In this document: positions 61,279 to 64,000 of the stretch, piece by piece | Position numbering within the stretch: the first letter of the stretch is position 1 | How the letters are laid out: each line of letters begins with the position of its first letter | Origin: Apostichopus japonicus | Lineage: Eukaryota > Echinodermata > Holothuroidea > Aspidochirotida > Stichopodidae | Direction of reading: 5' to 3' | NCBI RefSeq assembly: GCF_037975245.1 | Contig: NC_092574.1 | Coordinates: 20,086,213 to 20,150,212, forward strand | DNA length: 64,000 nucleotides | Notes under the pieces: model-generated | What the model was told of the DNA's origin: nothing | The model's database searches: none | What the model saw: the letters and a program-made list of their open reading frames with translations, nothing else | Made by a program: the position numbers and the translations under genes

Positions 61279-64000
61279 CCGTGTGTTTATCGAATGTGAT
61301 GGTGAGTCAAAATGATTACCCACGACAAAACCTGTTACTTAGAAGTGATATTTGACATATTAGCAGACATTAAGCAACTATTATATCAACTTTTCTAGAT
61401 CATGTTCTTAAAAAGATAATTGTATAATTTTAACACAAATGTTGGGACGCAGACGATTTCAGGGATGCATGTCTGGCCGCTCAGTCATCTATGTATTCAC
61501 AACATAACAACGTGGCATTTACGCCATTACCAACAGAATTACAACTGACAGAAGTTACCAATTTTCTTACACAACAGAGTTAATATCAATAAGCTCATCG
61601 TGTCACATTAATATGATGAAAAAAGGGAAAAGGACGAATAAGTTTAGGAGGGGATGAAAAGAACAAAATACTCTACTGAACGCGGCAATTATGTCATGTT
61701 TAAGACTGTAGAAGAAAGTAGGTTGTCAGTTATACTATACTATAACGTGTACGTTATCGTTTGCTTAGTTTCCTGTGCGTCCATATCATTACTCCGGGGA
61801 CACTCATTGTAACGCTGTAGATACAGGAACGGTGCCGACAATTTTAATTTACAAACAGGAACGTTGAGCAATAGACGAATGAGATTGTTCTCAGACAGAT
61901 TAATTCACAGTGACATGTTTACCATCAACTGCGTACATAGTCTTTTGTTTCAGCTGAGTTCTGATTAATAAGTAGGAAATGCCAAAGGTAACATATTACT
62001 TCATTAGCACCACAAGATCCCCCTCCCCCCCCCCCCCCCCCACACACACAAATCTTCTTCTTCATGTCCAGGCAAGTCTAGATAAAGATAACATCTGCTT
62101 ATATATGCCCTTTGTACGCTAGAAACCCTGGTGTACATCGTCGTTTTCTTTGGTCATTTGGCGTATATACTATATAGTGGCATGTAGGTATAGAAGTCTA
62201 TGATATCATTGTGTTGCACATATCTTTAGCCGCGGTTCTGCGAGACAAATTTGTCATTCTTGAGCAATAGCGTAGCTATGGTTACAGGGGCCCCAGCTCA
62301 AGAGTGAGAGTTGCATGAGTCCCTTCACCTTTACTTCATGTTAACTGCACTTGAAAAAACTATAAATGTCAAAAACACAAGTTTTCCCGGACTATCTTAT
62401 ACTTTGAAAGGCAGTTGTGATCCGTTAACTATAACAATTTCGGAACTAACCCTTCCCTGGTTTTTGGAGGCCCTGGTTGAGTGTCAAATTTTGGAGGAGG
62501 CCCACCCGGTATGTTGTCTGCTTCAAAGAAAAGTCTCCACACTCAAGGAAACACGAAACTTGACAATAAATAAATTAATGATCATATTTGAAATTTTGAA
62601 ACATAGAATTCCTTATTTAAACTTCATTGCTGTTAGTAGCAAATAATTAATTTATAGCACGTTCCATCACAATAATTCAATTTTCATCACTGACCCACTC
62701 AGATTGATTCATATAAGAAGTATCAACTGACCAGACAGTATCTGGTAATTATGTATTTGTTTCTGACATTAACAGCTTCAGTCCCAATCACTATATGCAA
62801 ATCAGACTGAGCTATACGCACATCTGCTACGAAATTGTGGTAGGTCTAATTCTTAGTTGATCTTTGCATTTAAAATTAAAACTGATTTCTCAAAGTTTTA
62901 AGCATTTGTTGTCACATTAATGTAATGAACAACAGATGTAAGAAATCATGAGGTATATAGAACCTGTTGCTTAAAACAATACAGGCAGTGTTGACGGGGA
63001 GAGATGGGGGGGGGGGGTCGGTGTGCTACAACCCTGGTACGCGGGCTCAATAAGGGGCCGGGGGATGTGTATGATAAGGAGTTATGTATTCTCATTTAAT
63101 AACGTACTAAATGAAATAACAAAAGAGAGTAGGCTGAAATAGTGTTCCCGGGTAGCGACCTTCATGACCGTCCTCGAAACCCCTGCATTCATGCTAGCTA
63201 CACCTAATTACGTTGTTATTCATAAGTGAAGTAATCTATGTATCCAAGATTAACTTGACGATCGGTGTCCGGTCAATGAGGTCAAGGGGGTTTGAATTAA
63301 GACCTTCATTTTGTGACTTCCTATAGTGGATCTAATGAATGTAATTAAAACGTCTATTGAGGTTTTCCTCTGGCATGTATCCATTTATCAAGACACCAAG
63401 AGAACGTTATAATGAACAGGCCCACCGACTACGAAAGTATTCTGCATATAGTTCTTGCAATTGCATATAGATATAACCAGCAAGTATTGTACCAATATAA
63501 CTTAACAACGACGAGAACAAGAGAATCCCTTAAACCATGTACATCCATGGAAACCACTTCACAGCTGTAGCAGACGACGAAAGAATCTATCCGATTTATA
63601 TTGCTATGTTGCATAACAGTAGTTTCGAACAATACCAGGATTACAGGCGTTATAACAATACACACACATGACTGACAATTAGCCGCAATACTTCGTTGTG
63701 TGTCCCTTTCTAACGCCGAGTTCCTGATTCAATCAAGGAGATTGGAGGGGGCGACCAGATAAAATGAAGAGGATGAGGATGGTAAAGGGGCATATGAATA
63801 CCATATAAATTATTAATTAAAGAATAAATAATATAAGAAGTCCGTCCTTAATTTACAATACTGCATGTAATGGCATATAAAATGTACAGTTATTTCTACA
63901 GTATAGGATAAGATATACTACGTACCAAATATTTAACTACACGTTATCCAAAGATTGTAACATCCATGTTCTCTGCATTGACCATTTCAAATCAATTCTG
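61279..64000. other. noncoding DNA to the window end
   Basis: Contains a poly-C then CA run (62019-62049) and a poly-G run near 63007. A stretch around 62264-62300 resembles transposon-like dispersed sequence but no paired ends were found. No gene recognised. Confidence 0.4.

Noticed and set aside
62264-62310. AGCGTAGCTA...GGGGCCCC stretch as a transposon end
   Set aside because: It looks like dispersed-repeat sequence, but no inverted partner or target duplication was seen.

Overview
The window reads as a piece of an animal nuclear genome, most likely a marine invertebrate deuterostome such as an echinoderm. The signs are AT-rich, gene-poor DNA, spliced genes with GT/AG introns, very long microsatellites, hAT-type miniature transposons, a Ty3/gypsy element of the Gmr1-like type (described from fish, sea urchin and ascidian), and a large intron-containing type I polyketide synthase (PKS) of the kind known from echinoderm pigment work. 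The class cannot be fixed from sequence alone.

Layout. 0-4.6 kb: intergenic DNA with a (TTA)n run, an AT satellite and about 161 uninterrupted copies of a GAGAG pentamer. 4.6-15.2 kb: an old DNA transposon (16-bp inverted ends, 5-bp target duplication) split by a complete 9,303-bp LTR retrotransposon on the minus strand. Its 2,001-bp LTRs look identical by eye, it has a 5-bp target duplication, and it carries one intact gag-pol frame with integrase placed before reverse transcriptase. 15.2-19.7 kb: noncoding DNA with small tandem repeats. 19.7-21.2 kb: a 421-bp hAT MITE lying 38 bp beyond the stop of a single-exon class A GPCR (minus strand). That receptor has a reciprocal Asn2.50/Asp7.49 exchange and no ECL2 cysteine. 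21-42.6 kb: mostly noncoding, with microsatellites, diverged tandem repeats, a second hAT MITE and one weak candidate terminal exon.

42.65-54.42 kb (minus strand): the main gene. Splicing four exons at GT/AG borders gives a continuous 2,617-residue PKS with the order KS - linker - AT - DH - structural KR - degenerate ER - KR - ACP - thioesterase. Catalytic residues of KS, AT, DH, KR, ACP and TE are all visible; the ER has lost its nucleotide-binding glycines. The C-terminal TE resembles the free-standing type II/OLAH thioesterases. A splice acceptor 15 nt before the ATG implies an upstream untranslated exon, and a strong donor at 60,588 is a candidate for it. 54.4-64 kb: noncoding, with several families of local diverged duplications and long (TA)n tracts.

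The PKS is expected to work alone as an iterative multidomain enzyme, needing only acyl-CoA substrates, NADPH and a phosphopantetheinyl transferase from elsewhere. No tailoring genes lie beside it. The GPCR and the retrotransposon show no functional link to it.
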